A program made the translations under genes and the position numbers. A model generated the notes under the pieces. It had not been told where the DNA came from. It did no database searches and was given only the letters and a program-made list of their open reading frames with translations. Below are positions 19,957 to 29,853 of a DNA stretch of 64,000 nucleotides, piece by piece. Within the stretch, counting starts at the first letter, position 1. The number at the start of each line of letters is the position of its first letter. This DNA comes from an archaeon (GTDB lineage: Archaea; Nanobdellota; Nanobdellia; Pacearchaeales; GW2011-AR1), in assembly GCA_018657525.1 (NCBI GenBank), contig JABHWZ010000004.1, positions 147,261-211,260 on the forward strand. The letters are read 5' to 3'.

Positions 19957-20364
19957 TTATTCTTCTAAAATATTAGGAAAAATTTCTTCATATTCAAATT
20001 TTTCCTTTTTTAACCACCCTTTAACTCCGCTTAATTGCTTCTTAATCGCCCCATAAGTTTTTGGCGCATTACCAATTACTGGATAAATATAATAATAAAA
20101 ATGAATCCCAGAAGAAGTCTCCTCTCTTTGAGATTCAGTGCACTCCCCCACATGACCTGGACAAAAAATAGAAACAAATCCCCGATGATTGATTAATTTA
20201 TCCAATTTTTTTAAATAGTCAAGTCCCTCATTAATAACTCCACAATCAATTTTAATCGCCGCTGGCAAAAGAGTTTTCTCTCCAGAATCTAACCCTGCAT
20301 TAGAATATCTTAAAGTTTCATCTCGCATCGCCAACTCTAATAAACTCAACCCCATAAAAAACAA
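19957..20364 (-). CDS. Hypothetical protein
   Basis: ORF. Confidence 0.5.
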   Translation of the reverse strand: MFFMGLSLLELAMRDETLRYSNAGLDSGEKTLLPAAIKIDCGVINEGLDYLKKLDKLINHRGFVSIFCPGHVGECTESQREETSSGIHFYYYIYPVIGNAPKTYGAIKKQLSGVKGWLKKEKFEYEEIFPNILEE

Positions 20365-20403
20365 AAGAATTCAAACTTTAAATAATTTTAGCAAATTAAT
20401 AAT

Positions 20404-20592
20404 TTATCTATTACTTTCAAATTCATAAAATCCAACAGAAGTTTCTGACACTACAGAAGATTCATTAAGAACAGAAAAATCATACGCAGCATCATGAGAA
20501 TCGATATAACTTCCCCACTTTCGATTAGCAACCTGTTTCATATGTTTTAGCCCATCTTTCATCTCTGCCTTTGAAACTAATGTTTTACTCAT
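20404..20592 (-). CDS. Hypothetical small protein
   Basis: Overlapping same-strand cluster. Confidence 0.4.
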   Translation of the reverse strand: MSKTLVSKAEMKDGLKHMKQVANRKWGSYIDSHDAAYDFSVLNESSVVSETSVGFYEFESNR

Positions 20593-20798
20593 TTATAATC
20601 CCTAAAGTTAGCGCTGAAACGAGCACACTCTTCTTCTGGACTTGTAACTCGATGTCTTGCTGGCACTCCTGAAGAAACAGGCGGTAACGGACAAGGCATA
20701 TCTTTAGTGCTATTAACAGCACCAGGCTTATCTCGAAGTATACATCTAACTCCAGGAAAAGATTCAATTTTTATTACTACATATTCTCCTTTAACCAT
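20589..20798 (-). CDS. Hypothetical small protein (MVKGEYVVIKIESFPGVRC...)
   Basis: Internal start chosen because the upstream gene ends at 20800. Confidence 0.4.
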   Translation of the reverse strand: MVKGEYVVIKIESFPGVRCILRDKPGAVNSTKDMPCPLPPVSSGVPARHRVTSPEEECARFSANFRDYK

Positions 20799-20799
20799 T

Positions 20800-21000
20800 T
20801 TAATTTCTATATTCTCCTTCGATTTTTTCCGGTGCATAAAATTCTTGAGTAGAAATAACTCCCAAATTGATTTCAAAACTATCTGGTTTTTGACCAAACC
20901 GTCTCCCATAAAGTTTACTCCCAGCAACAATCAAGTCTGCGCCTTCTTTCCTCATTGCTCCCCGAGTTATTCTAGATTCTACCATATCCAACTTAACCAA
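20800..21000 (-). CDS. Hypothetical small protein
   Basis: ORF in cluster. Confidence 0.4.
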   Translation of the reverse strand: MVKLDMVESRITRGAMRKEGADLIVAGSKLYGRRFGQKPDSFEINLGVISTQEFYAPEKIEGEYRN

Positions 21001-21027
21001 AACTTCTTTTTAAATATTTGTGTAATT

Positions 21028-21774
21028 TTAACCCAACTTATCTCTCGCAAATTCCAAATCCTTCTCAACCTCTTTCTCGTCGATACTAACCTCTAAAGTC
21101 ACATTCGCATCGCAAGGCAAAATCCTTTTAACTAATTCAATATCTAATTCACTATCTCGCAAATTAATATGCTCTATCGTTCTATTATCTTTTTCCCCAC
21201 ACAAATGAAAATGAACCGGTTTCAAATCTAAAAACTTTTTACAAAATACTTCAAATCCTAAACTATTCTCTCCATAAGACCTCGAAGCATGATTTATATC
21301 AAAACAAAAACCACAACCCAAATTATCCAAAATATATTTAATATAATCTGGACTTGCTGCTGGACTAAAGAAACTCCGATCTATAGACTGAGGCAAATTC
21401 TCAATCACAATTCTCGGATCATTAATTTTCTGAAAAGTTTTGATAAAATAAGCTAAAGAACAATCCTTGTCATAAATCCTCCCAGGATGAACAATAATAA
21501 ATTCTGCATTAACTTTATCCGCCAACCCTCGAGAAAATGCAATTGATTCTAAATTTACCCTTTCTTTTTTTGGATCACAATGATTCACCCCAAATCCCTG
21601 ATGCTCTGCATGAACTATAATTGGAATTCCTTTTTCAACATACTTCTGCAAATAAGAATAATCATTTCCCCGAATCGCCTGCACTTCAAAAAAATCTGCT
21701 TTACCTACAAAATAATCAAAGAACTTTTCATCATCAAAATTCTTAACTCCAAATTTCATAAAAAAAAATCGCAA
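21028..21774 (-). CDS. TIM-barrel sugar-phosphate isomerase/AP endonuclease-like protein
   Basis: 'IPIIVHAEHQGFGVN', 'IVIENLPQS', 'GFCFDINHASRS'. Confidence 0.7.
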   Translation of the reverse strand: MRFFFMKFGVKNFDDEKFFDYFVGKADFFEVQAIRGNDYSYLQKYVEKGIPIIVHAEHQGFGVNHCDPKKERVNLESIAFSRGLADKVNAEFIIVHPGRIYDKDCSLAYFIKTFQKINDPRIVIENLPQSIDRSFFSPAASPDYIKYILDNLGCGFCFDINHASRSYGENSLGFEVFCKKFLDLKPVHFHLCGEKDNRTIEHINLRDSELDIELVKRILPCDANVTLEVSIDEKEVEKDLEFARDKLG

Positions 21775-21864
21775 TTTAACTTTTTAAATTTAATTAAGGA
21801 TTAATTGCCCAACAAAATTATCTCAATAACAACTTTTAAAAAGAATCATTAATTTAAATTTAAA

Positions 21865-22473
21865 ATGGAGTTGATAAAAACATTAATACTTTTAAGCATT
21901 GGATTCGTAGCTTTTTTTGCAACAGGCATCGATGACACTGTTGCTTATGCTGGTTCCTACCTAAATAACAAAAGCAAAGACCATAAAAAATTAATTTCAT
22001 TTGGAATAATCCTCGGAACTTTGATTGCATTAGGAATCTCAATTTTCGCAGGTTCACTAATGGCAGTAATCCCATCTCGACATCTTATTGGAGGGGCAGT
22101 ATTAATCACATTAGGATTACTCTCTTTTGTTCACGGAAAAGGACAAAAATACCAAAAAAAAGAACATCTTTCCAAACTTCAAAAGCATATAAACAAATCA
22201 AGATATAGAACCCATAGTAATCTTAAATTCGTAGGTCTGGGAATGCTACTTTTTTTCGGAACAGGAGTTGATGATATTATTGCTTACTCAAATTTAATAA
22301 TGGCAAAAGGAGCATGGCTAGCAATTTGTACTGGAGTTTTAATGGCAACTTTTGTATCATTAATTATCGCGCATTTTTTATCCGATAAATTAAAAAGATT
22401 CAGTCACCCAGAAAGAATTGGCGGAGGAATTATTATCCTTATTGGTGTGCTTCTTGCATTAAAAATTTTATAA
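21865..22473 (+). CDS. CadD-like transporter with internal repeat
   Basis: 'FFATGIDDTVAYAGSY' repeated as 'FFGTGVDDIIAYSNLI'. Confidence 0.65.
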   Translation: MELIKTLILLSIGFVAFFATGIDDTVAYAGSYLNNKSKDHKKLISFGIILGTLIALGISIFAGSLMAVIPSRHLIGGAVLITLGLLSFVHGKGQKYQKKEHLSKLQKHINKSRYRTHSNLKFVGLGMLLFFGTGVDDIIAYSNLIMAKGAWLAICTGVLMATFVSLIIAHFLSDKLKRFSHPERIGGGIIILIGVLLALKIL

Positions 22474-22542
22474 TTCTCAAGCAGTAACCTTTTTAAACCA
22501 AATACAACATAATTTAATATCCTAAAAGGAACAAATAAGAAA

Positions 22543-22851
22543 ATGCCAAAAGTAAGAATCAAACTAAACAGTAGCGATATAGACGCACTTAATAATATTT
22601 GTAATTCTATTAAAACTATTGCGAAAAAATCCGGCACACCAATGGGAGGACCAGTTCCACTTCCAACAAAAAAACTCAAAGTTACAACACGAAAATCTCC
22701 ATGCGGCGACGGAACAGCAACATTCGACAACTTTGAAATGCGAATCCACAAACGATTAATAGACCTTCCAGCAAAAGAAGCAGTGCTACATCACATCATG
22801 AAAATGCAAATTCCTAAGAACGTTAATATTAAGATAGAAATGAAAGATTAA
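22543..22851 (+). CDS. rps10: 30S ribosomal protein S10 (uS10)
   Basis: 'GGPVPLPTKKLKVTTRKSPCGDGTATFDNFEMRIHKRLIDL'. Confidence 0.95.
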   Translation: MPKVRIKLNSSDIDALNNICNSIKTIAKKSGTPMGGPVPLPTKKLKVTTRKSPCGDGTATFDNFEMRIHKRLIDLPAKEAVLHHIMKMQIPKNVNIKIEMKD

Positions 22852-22922
22852 TCTTTCTCAAATGACTGAAGAAGAAATCCAACAATTATTAACAAAATCT
22901 AAATAATCTATCTCCTTCCCTA

Positions 22923-23213
22923 CTAATCCTCTGCAGGCAAAGAAGTTTGTTTTGCATATAATTCTAAAAACTTGATTTGAACTCTAGCTCCCCCTTGCCT
23001 TAACTTATCTGCTAAAGATTCAGCAATAGTGCAAAAACCTGTCCCAGAATGTAACCTCAAAATACGTTCCCTGTATTGAAAATAATTTTTATCATTTAAA
23101 CTCCCTTGCCAATCATCAGCCGCCTCCTCAAATTTTCCTTTTGAAACAGATTCTTCTTTAATTTCTTTCCAATCTGCCATTAATCTTTCAACACATTCTT
23201 CTGGACTTACCAT
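22923..23213 (-). CDS. Hypothetical protein
   Basis: ORF. Confidence 0.45.
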   Translation of the reverse strand: MVSPEECVERLMADWKEIKEESVSKGKFEEAADDWQGSLNDKNYFQYRERILRLHSGTGFCTIAESLADKLRQGGARVQIKFLELYAKQTSLPAED

Positions 23214-23299
23214 ATTAAAACAATCCCCATCCCCTTTTTAAAATTATTCATATTCCACACAATAGATTTATTTAAAAAGATAAAAAAACTTTTTCTTAA

Positions 23300-24469
23300 A
23301 TGAGAGGAAAAATAGAGGCGACACCTAACGGTATAGATAATTTAAAAGATGCATTAAGATTCTGTCAAAACTTTGCACGATTTTGTTATAGTGAAAAAAC
23401 AATTGAAGAAGTTGGAGAAGAAGAGTACAATAAAATTTTAATGGAAAAAGTATTAATTAATAGGGGCCATCATTCTCCATTAGAGCAATTCACTATCAAC
23501 TATGTTTTCGAAGACCTACCCAAAGCTCTAGCAATGGTCCTTAACAATCAAAAATTCGGAGGCACTACAGAAAAATCAGCCAGATACACTTTTATTCCAG
23601 AGGACCTAGAACCAAAACAAAGAGAAAAATATATGAAATGGCACTCATGGTTCCAAGGAGGAATTGAAGCAAAATATCCTGAATCAGAATTTCCAAAACT
23701 ATACAAAAAAGGAAGTGACGGAAAAACTCCTGTAAAAAAACTATCTCAAGAAAACGCTCGTTACATGGGAAGCGTTTTTATTCCGACAAGAATGGGACAT
23801 AAAATGGACTTAGCTTACCTAAACAAAGTAGTCTATGGATTTAAACAATTCATCAAAGAAGAAAGAGACACACCAAATTATTTCAAAGGCGAATTAATAA
23901 AAAGCATGCAAAAATTTATAGAACTTCCTGAAGTCCAAAGATTCACTTATCAAGAAGGCTTTCCTCAAAAAGGTGGATTAAAATTAAATCTATTTGGACC
24001 AGCAAATGAAATAAATTACGGAGAGTCAGTTTATTCAGCCAATGACATTGCAAGCTTTGCGTCCCTAGCTCAAAGACATCGACATAGAACAATAGATCAT
24101 CATATTATAGCTGGCTACAGCCTAGGAGCCCCATTAGGATTTTTTGTCCCACCTTTAGTTGAAGAAAATAACAAAATAGCAGAATGGAGAAGGGACTTAT
24201 ACGAAATCGCAAAAGGGGACATTCCTCAAGGTCAACTAGTACGTTTTGGATTTTCAGGAAACACTCGAGAACTTCCAATGATGACTTCAGAAAGAGAATG
24301 CAACAACGCACAATTAGAAACAAATATTGGAATTACAAAATTCTTAAAAAGATATGCAAAAGAAGTCCCAGAAATAAGATTATTAATTAAGCCAGATTGC
24401 CAAAAAGAAGGATGCCCTCGAGGGGGATGTTACTTGGGTCCCGCAGAATATGGGAAGAGGATGATTTGA
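23300..24469 (+). CDS. thyX: Divergent ThyX-type flavin-dependent thymidylate synthase
   Basis: 'RGHHSPLEQFTINY', 'TTEKSARY', 'AQRHRHRTIDHH'. Confidence 0.7.
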   Translation: MRGKIEATPNGIDNLKDALRFCQNFARFCYSEKTIEEVGEEEYNKILMEKVLINRGHHSPLEQFTINYVFEDLPKALAMVLNNQKFGGTTEKSARYTFIPEDLEPKQREKYMKWHSWFQGGIEAKYPESEFPKLYKKGSDGKTPVKKLSQENARYMGSVFIPTRMGHKMDLAYLNKVVYGFKQFIKEERDTPNYFKGELIKSMQKFIELPEVQRFTYQEGFPQKGGLKLNLFGPANEINYGESVYSANDIASFASLAQRHRHRTIDHHIIAGYSLGAPLGFFVPPLVEENNKIAEWRRDLYEIAKGDIPQGQLVRFGFSGNTRELPMMTSERECNNAQLETNIGITKFLKRYAKEVPEIRLLIKPDCQKEGCPRGGCYLGPAEYGKRMI

Positions 24470-25083
24470 TGGAACGCGGATTATATATTATGTTAGAAAG
24501 TGGAGAAGGATTAGGTAAAGATTATCAAGCCGATTTATTAGAACCCTGGCTAAAACAATTTGGAAAAGTAATAAATACAAAGGAACCAGGAGGAACACCC
24601 GAGGCAGAAAAAATAAGAAAGATACTTTTAGATCCATCAAATGAATTGGATGATTTAACTGAACTATACTTATACCAAGCTGCAAGAAGAGATTTAAACC
24701 AAAAAGTAGTTCTGCCAGCAATAGATTCTGGAGAAATTGTTCTATGCAAAAGAGGATTTCCGTCAACACATGCATATCAAGGATTTGGAGGAGGAATGGA
24801 TTTGAATTTAATTGATAATCTAAATCAAAGATCAATGCAAGGAATAATGCCTGATAAAATCTTCATAATAGATGGAGATCCAGAAATTGGACTAGCAAGA
24901 GAAACAGATAAAGACAGATTTAATGCTAAAGGGTTACCCTATCATCAAAAAGTTAGAGAAGGATACTTGGATATAGAAAAAAGATATCCCGAAATAACTA
25001 CAATTATCCCCTACCTAGATGGACATCCAGAAAAAATGCAACAACAAATACAAAACGAATTAACTTCCCGTTTCAATCTTTAA
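24469..25083 (+). CDS. tmk: Thymidylate kinase-like protein with altered P-loop
   Basis: 'TKEPGGTPEAEKIR', 'LYQAARRDLNQKVVLPAIDSGEIVLCKRGFPSTHAYQG'; ATGA overlap with thyX. Confidence 0.75.
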   Translation: MERGLYIMLESGEGLGKDYQADLLEPWLKQFGKVINTKEPGGTPEAEKIRKILLDPSNELDDLTELYLYQAARRDLNQKVVLPAIDSGEIVLCKRGFPSTHAYQGFGGGMDLNLIDNLNQRSMQGIMPDKIFIIDGDPEIGLARETDKDRFNAKGLPYHQKVREGYLDIEKRYPEITTIIPYLDGHPEKMQQQIQNELTSRFNL

Positions 25084-26452
25084 AAATATCTTTCAAAGTT
25101 TTTTCCCCAACTTCTTTACTCAAACATTTAAAACAAACATCTTTTCCAGAAGCAGAATCAATCTTCAATGAATCCAAATCAAACAATCCTCCACAATAAG
25201 AACATCGCTTCAAACAACTTTCGCAAACCGCGTCCCCGCTGAATTCCATAATCTTAACATGAGATTTACATTTAAACTTCCCACATTTTGAACAACGAAC
25301 CGCACACTTTTCACAAATCTTTTTTCCGCACTGTGCGCAAACTTTTTTTAAACAAATATTGCAAAAAATCTCATTACAAGATTCACATCTTTCCCCACAA
25401 TTTCTGCAAGTTAAATGCCCAGAAGAACATAAAATAATTTCATCCAATTTCAAATTACAAGAATCACAGAAAAAATCTGAAGATTTTTTTTCCAAAGGAT
25501 CAAACTCAAAATGCACGATCCTTGCATTTTCCTCATTCTTAAAAAACACATCACAAGAATAAACTGGATAATAAATTATCGTTGTATTCATTAATCTTGT
25601 TTTAATATCTAAACTATGTTTTTGAATTTCATCTTTTATACAAAACTCTTCTTCTTTTTTCAGCTTCTCTAACTCTGGATTATTTTTTAAATTAATAATA
25701 TCTTTTTTAATCTTCAAAATTTTATCCTCTTCACCCTCTTTCATCTCCAAACCTTTTAATTTATTTTTTAATTTTTCTAAAGAACCACTAAATTCCTGAA
25801 TATGAGTTTCATAATGCTGTTTCACTCTTTTAATCTCTTTATCTAAAATCTTACTAAGATTTTGAGAAACTTCCTGAACTTTTTCTTCAAGCAAAAAGTT
25901 CAATTTATTTTTAGCAAGCTTATAAAATTCTTGAACATTTTCAAAAGCAACATCTCTTTTTTTACCCTCCAATATTTCATACTTTTCTAAATCAAAATCT
26001 ATAATTTTACCATCCTTAACAAAAACATTTGTTAAAACTTGTTTTTTATCATTCAAATATTGGAAAGTTGTAATAAAGGAAAAACGAAGAAAAAAATTAT
26101 TTTGATGTTTTTTTGTTATATTTGTAATCTTACAATTCCTCAAAAGAATTTTTTTTTCTAATTCTTCTTTAATTTCCGGATTAAAATTAATTTTTAATAA
26201 AGTTGTTTGTCCTCGCCCATCTAAATAATCATTAATTGACTTTAATAAAAAGCTCCCAGAAGACAAAACTTCAATTTCAGAAGAAGCTACTCCTTTTTCA
26301 AATGCAAATTTATACGACCCTTTTCTTCCACAAAACTTTTCGAAACTCTCTGGAACATTTTTAACAAATAAAACTCCCCCTTTAAAATTAACCTCACATT
26401 GCAAACTCTCAAAAAATTTTGAAACAAAATTCTTCACTCTTTCACTTTCCAT
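25073..26452 (-). CDS. Coiled-coil protein with C-terminal multi-CxxC (zinc-ribbon-like) region
   Basis: Serial CxxC from 'FFCDSCNLKLDE' to 'CSYCGGLFD..CFKCL'; overlaps SNF2 gene end. Confidence 0.75.
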   Translation of the reverse strand: MESERVKNFVSKFFESLQCEVNFKGGVLFVKNVPESFEKFCGRKGSYKFAFEKGVASSEIEVLSSGSFLLKSINDYLDGRGQTTLLKINFNPEIKEELEKKILLRNCKITNITKKHQNNFFLRFSFITTFQYLNDKKQVLTNVFVKDGKIIDFDLEKYEILEGKKRDVAFENVQEFYKLAKNKLNFLLEEKVQEVSQNLSKILDKEIKRVKQHYETHIQEFSGSLEKLKNKLKGLEMKEGEEDKILKIKKDIINLKNNPELEKLKKEEEFCIKDEIQKHSLDIKTRLMNTTIIYYPVYSCDVFFKNEENARIVHFEFDPLEKKSSDFFCDSCNLKLDEIILCSSGHLTCRNCGERCESCNEIFCNICLKKVCAQCGKKICEKCAVRCSKCGKFKCKSHVKIMEFSGDAVCESCLKRCSYCGGLFDLDSLKIDSASGKDVCFKCLSKEVGEKTLKDIFKD

Positions 26453-28227
26453 TCTCCCAATGCCTCCTTGGTATAATCTTTTTCTTTCTCATACTCTTCA
26501 ATTCCACCCTCAATTATTTCGGCTATTTTATCAACTTCTGAAGAAAAAATATTCAAATTATTTTTAGAATCAATAAAAGAATTCATCAATCTCTCTTCAA
26601 TTTTACTCTTTCCAGTTTTCCCCTCGTCGTCCAAACCCAAATTAAATAAAATAATCGGCAATTCCCCAATAACCAATCCAACACAACACATTTTATTTAT
26701 AATTAAATCCACTACATACTCTTCCATTGTATGTTTCGTCGCCAAACTATAAATATTCATGTCATTTTTTTGACCTATTCTATCTAACCTACCAATTCTT
26801 TGCTCTACTGACATAGGATTCCACGGCAAATCATAATTAATCAAATTCTTACAGAACTGAAAATTCAACCCCTCACATCCAGTCTCAGTACTAATCATTA
26901 TATTCGCTGATTCCTTAAATTCCTTAATTCTCTGAGTCTTCTCTTCTCTATCCAATCCCCCCATAAATTCCACAACTTTCAAATTATAAGGTTCTAATTT
27001 CTCAGCAATATATTTCAAAGTTGTAGGATGTTTTGTATAAATTAAAGTCTTAGAATTAGAATCTTCTTTTAAAACTTTTTCCACAATTTCAATTAACTTA
27101 TCCATTTTTGAATCAATTTTCAAATTTTTATATTCATTCAAAATCTGTCTTGCAATTTCTTTAGTTTTTTCATGATACTTATCATCATTAATAATCCTTG
27201 TCAAAGATTCCATAGCAGAACGCGACGAACTAGTTATCTTTGGTAAAATAGCAAAAACAATTAACCGACTATTGATCGGAGTTCCATTAGCCGCAAAATA
27301 CTGAGTTTTTAATAAATCGCAAATTGCATTATAAATATCAAGTTCTTTTTGAGTCGGTTCCACTGCTACAATCTTCGGAATTCTTTTTTTATAATCAATT
27401 CCAATCTTACTTCTAATTCTTCTAACCATAACTTCCTGTAACCTCTCCCTAAGTTCCTTTGGATTCAAAGGATACCTTTTGTTACCCTTATTCAAAAACT
27501 TTTTTCGAAACTCTTTAATCGTCCCGAGATGTCCTCGTTTCAATAAATGCAAAAGATTATACAATTCTAATAAATCATTTTGAAATGGAGTCGCAGTCAA
27601 TAATAAAAATCTTTTTTTCTGAATCTTATCCACAAATTTCCAACGCACAGTATTTTTAGCTTTAAGTTTATGAGCCTCGTCGACAATTAAGATATCCCAA
27701 GAGATTTCATGAGCCTTAGAATGTTTATATTTTTTATTCTCTTTATTATAATTCTTAACCCTATCAATAGATGCGATTAAAAAATTGGACTGTTCCCAAC
27801 TTGATTCGTTTTCAATAATTGTAAAATCAAGTTCAAATTTTTCTTTTAATTCCGCAACCCATTGATCAACTAGCGACGGAGGGGTAAGAATTAAGGCTTT
27901 TTTGACAAAGCCCCTCATAATACATTCTTTCAAAACAATCCCTGTTGTAATTGTTTTACCCAACCCTACCTCATCCGCCAACAAAGCCGAACCATTTAAA
28001 TCTCGAAGAATTTGCAAAGCCCCCTCTGTTTGATGTGGCAGATTATATTCCAAATTTCTTTTTATAACATCGTAAGACAAAAGTTCATTTATCTCAGTCT
28101 CTTTAGAAATCTCTTCTGCTTCAACTTTCAAATTCAAAACTTCCTCAGATTCAAATTCCTGTTTATCTAATTTCTCAAATAAAAGATCATCCTCTGAAAA
28201 AGATTGATTAATAACAATATCGACCAT
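26434..28227 (-). CDS. SNF2-family helicase
   Basis: 'ALLADEVGLGKTITTGIVL', 'ILIVDEAHKLK', 'LLLTATPFQN', 'EQRIGRLDRIGQ'. Confidence 0.95.
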   Translation of the reverse strand: MVDIVINQSFSEDDLLFEKLDKQEFESEEVLNLKVEAEEISKETEINELLSYDVIKRNLEYNLPHQTEGALQILRDLNGSALLADEVGLGKTITTGIVLKECIMRGFVKKALILTPPSLVDQWVAELKEKFELDFTIIENESSWEQSNFLIASIDRVKNYNKENKKYKHSKAHEISWDILIVDEAHKLKAKNTVRWKFVDKIQKKRFLLLTATPFQNDLLELYNLLHLLKRGHLGTIKEFRKKFLNKGNKRYPLNPKELRERLQEVMVRRIRSKIGIDYKKRIPKIVAVEPTQKELDIYNAICDLLKTQYFAANGTPINSRLIVFAILPKITSSSRSAMESLTRIINDDKYHEKTKEIARQILNEYKNLKIDSKMDKLIEIVEKVLKEDSNSKTLIYTKHPTTLKYIAEKLEPYNLKVVEFMGGLDREEKTQRIKEFKESANIMISTETGCEGLNFQFCKNLINYDLPWNPMSVEQRIGRLDRIGQKNDMNIYSLATKHTMEEYVVDLIINKMCCVGLVIGELPIILFNLGLDDEGKTGKSKIEERLMNSFIDSKNNLNIFSSEVDKIAEIIEGGIEEYEKEKDYTKEALGEWKVKE

Positions 28228-28289
28228 CTTGGAAGAAAGAAATTTTACGCTTTTTTAAATATACTACTTCAAAAATTCTAATCTCTAAA

Positions 28290-28646
28290 TTACTTCCCTC
28301 TCTTATCTTTTTTCTTTCTCCCTTTCCTTCCCTTTCTTTTCTTTGGAAACGGCACAACATTCTCTTGCTCTCCTTCAGTAGAAAAATATCTCTCTTTTCC
28401 AGTTCCGTGCTCCAAATATCTTCGAAGATGATAACACCCCTTCCTTTCACAACTACGCAATAATCTTTTTCCAGTAATTATCCCATCATGTTCCCTATAA
28501 TCGCAAAACGCCACGTATCTTCCCACTCCTTTTTTATCTCGTACAGAATTACAAAGCCCTCTTCTCTCTAACTCTTCCTGGTAAATATAAGAATTTCCTT
28601 CTATACGTGATGGAGTCCATTCAAAAACATCTGCTTTTTGTCCCAT
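28290..28646 (-). CDS. Small basic Cys-containing protein
   Basis: Lys/Arg-rich tail; chosen over overlapping 28208..28450. Confidence 0.45.
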   Translation of the reverse strand: MGQKADVFEWTPSRIEGNSYIYQEELERRGLCNSVRDKKGVGRYVAFCDYREHDGIITGKRLLRSCERKGCYHLRRYLEHGTGKERYFSTEGEQENVVPFPKKRKGRKGRKKKDKRGK

Positions 28647-28700
28647 AAAAAAACAACCAAATAACTCTTTTTAAAATTAATTGTTTGAAAAATCCTTAAG

Positions 28701-28812
28701 GGAATCGTTCGCAGGAGGCAAAGAGAAAACGATTCTCACTCACAAATCTCTGACGAGATTTGTCAACCTATTTTTTTCTACCACTGTAGGTTCTTTTTTT
28801 AAAAAAAGAACC
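28701..28812 (+). repeat. Dispersed intergenic hairpin repeat, copy 1
   Basis: Core AGGAGGCAAAGAGAAAACGATTCTCACTCACAAATCT, stem ACAAATCTC-TGAC-GAGATTTGT, 'CTACCACTGTAG', palindrome GGTTCTTTTTTTAAAAAAAGAACC. Confidence 0.8.
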
Positions 28813-28847
28813 CCAAGTTTTAAAAACCAAATTTCCCAATTTAAATA

Positions 28848-29408
28848 ATGAACAAAACAACAATCTTTATAATTGTTGCAGCAATACTAATCATAGGTTT
28901 CTTATTCAAGGGACCGCTAACAGGAAACACAGCAAAAATGGAAAATTCAAAAGTTTTAATGAAAACATCAATGGGGGAAATTGAAATAGAATTATACGAA
29001 GACGAAATGCCCATCACAGCAGGCAATTTCAAAAAGCTCGTTCAAGAAGGATTCTACGACGGAGTTATTTTCCATAGAATCATTGATAATTTTATGCTCC
29101 AAGGTGGAGACCCGACTGGAACAGGAATGGGCGGACCAGGTTATGAAATCAAGGACGAATTCACTAAAACAAAATTAGATGAAAACAACAGAGGAACACT
29201 TTCAATGGCAAACGCCGGACCAAACACAGGCGGATCACAATTCTTCATAAATTTAGTAAACAATAATTTTCTCGACGGAAAACATCCTGTTTTCGGAAAG
29301 GTCACAAAAGGAATGGACGTCATAGACAAAATAGCAAAAGTTCAAACAAACGCGCAAGACAGACCAATGGAAAAAGTAGTAATGGAATCAGTTAGTTTAG
29401 TAGAATAA
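28848..29408 (+). CDS. Cyclophilin-type peptidyl-prolyl isomerase with N-terminal TM/signal
   Basis: 'GVIFHRIIDNFMLQGGDPTGTGMGGPGYEI', 'NTGGSQFFI'. Confidence 0.95.
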   Translation: MNKTTIFIIVAAILIIGFLFKGPLTGNTAKMENSKVLMKTSMGEIEIELYEDEMPITAGNFKKLVQEGFYDGVIFHRIIDNFMLQGGDPTGTGMGGPGYEIKDEFTKTKLDENNRGTLSMANAGPNTGGSQFFINLVNNNFLDGKHPVFGKVTKGMDVIDKIAKVQTNAQDRPMEKVVMESVSLVE

Positions 29409-29484
29409 TTTTAGGTTTTTAATAAATTAATATTTATCTCGTTTTTAATTATTGAGTTTAAGCAAATCAAAAGATTTATAAGGG

Positions 29485-29500
29485 TATATCATCTGATATA
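29485..29500. promoter_or_regulatory. Inverted repeat TATATCA-TC-TGATATA, possible operator
   Basis: Seen just upstream of the wHTH/RelE module. Confidence 0.5.
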
Positions 29501-29553
29501 ACTATGAAAAAGGTAATGAAAGTGGGTGCTCTAGGAGAACGCGGGGATAAAGA

Positions 29554-29853
29554 ATGAATTTACTAAGAATGGAAAAGAAAACTCTTGCAAGATCACCAAG
29601 ACTAGACACTGTACTAATGGTAGAAAAGTTTATACAAGAAAAAGATGGAGAATACAAGAAAAAACAGCTTTGGGAGAGCTTACCTAAAAAAATGATGTAT
29701 CAAACATACAGCACAATAATAGATTACTTACTAATTTCTGGAAAAATTTCCGTAGACAGTGAAGGAAAAATTGGGTGGATATTTTATCCTGAAGAAGCGA
29801 AAGAACGACTTAAGATGGCACACCTAACTTGGAAAGGAGGAAAGAAAAAGTGA
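29554..29853 (+). CDS. wHTH-like putative antitoxin (module 1)
   Basis: 'SPRLDTVLMVEKFIQ...QTYSTIIDYLLISGKI' parallels 54451..54714; next gene RelE-like. Confidence 0.6.
   Translation: MNLLRMEKKTLARSPRLDTVLMVEKFIQEKDGEYKKKQLWESLPKKMMYQTYSTIIDYLLISGKISVDSEGKIGWIFYPEEAKERLKMAHLTWKGGKKK

Noticed and set aside
22863-22907. 14-aa ORF MTEEEIQQLLTKSK after uS10
   Set aside because: Too short to separate from chance.
28208-28450. 80-aa ORF overlapping 28290..28646
   Set aside because: Overlaps a better candidate in another frame and would overlap the SNF2 gene start.
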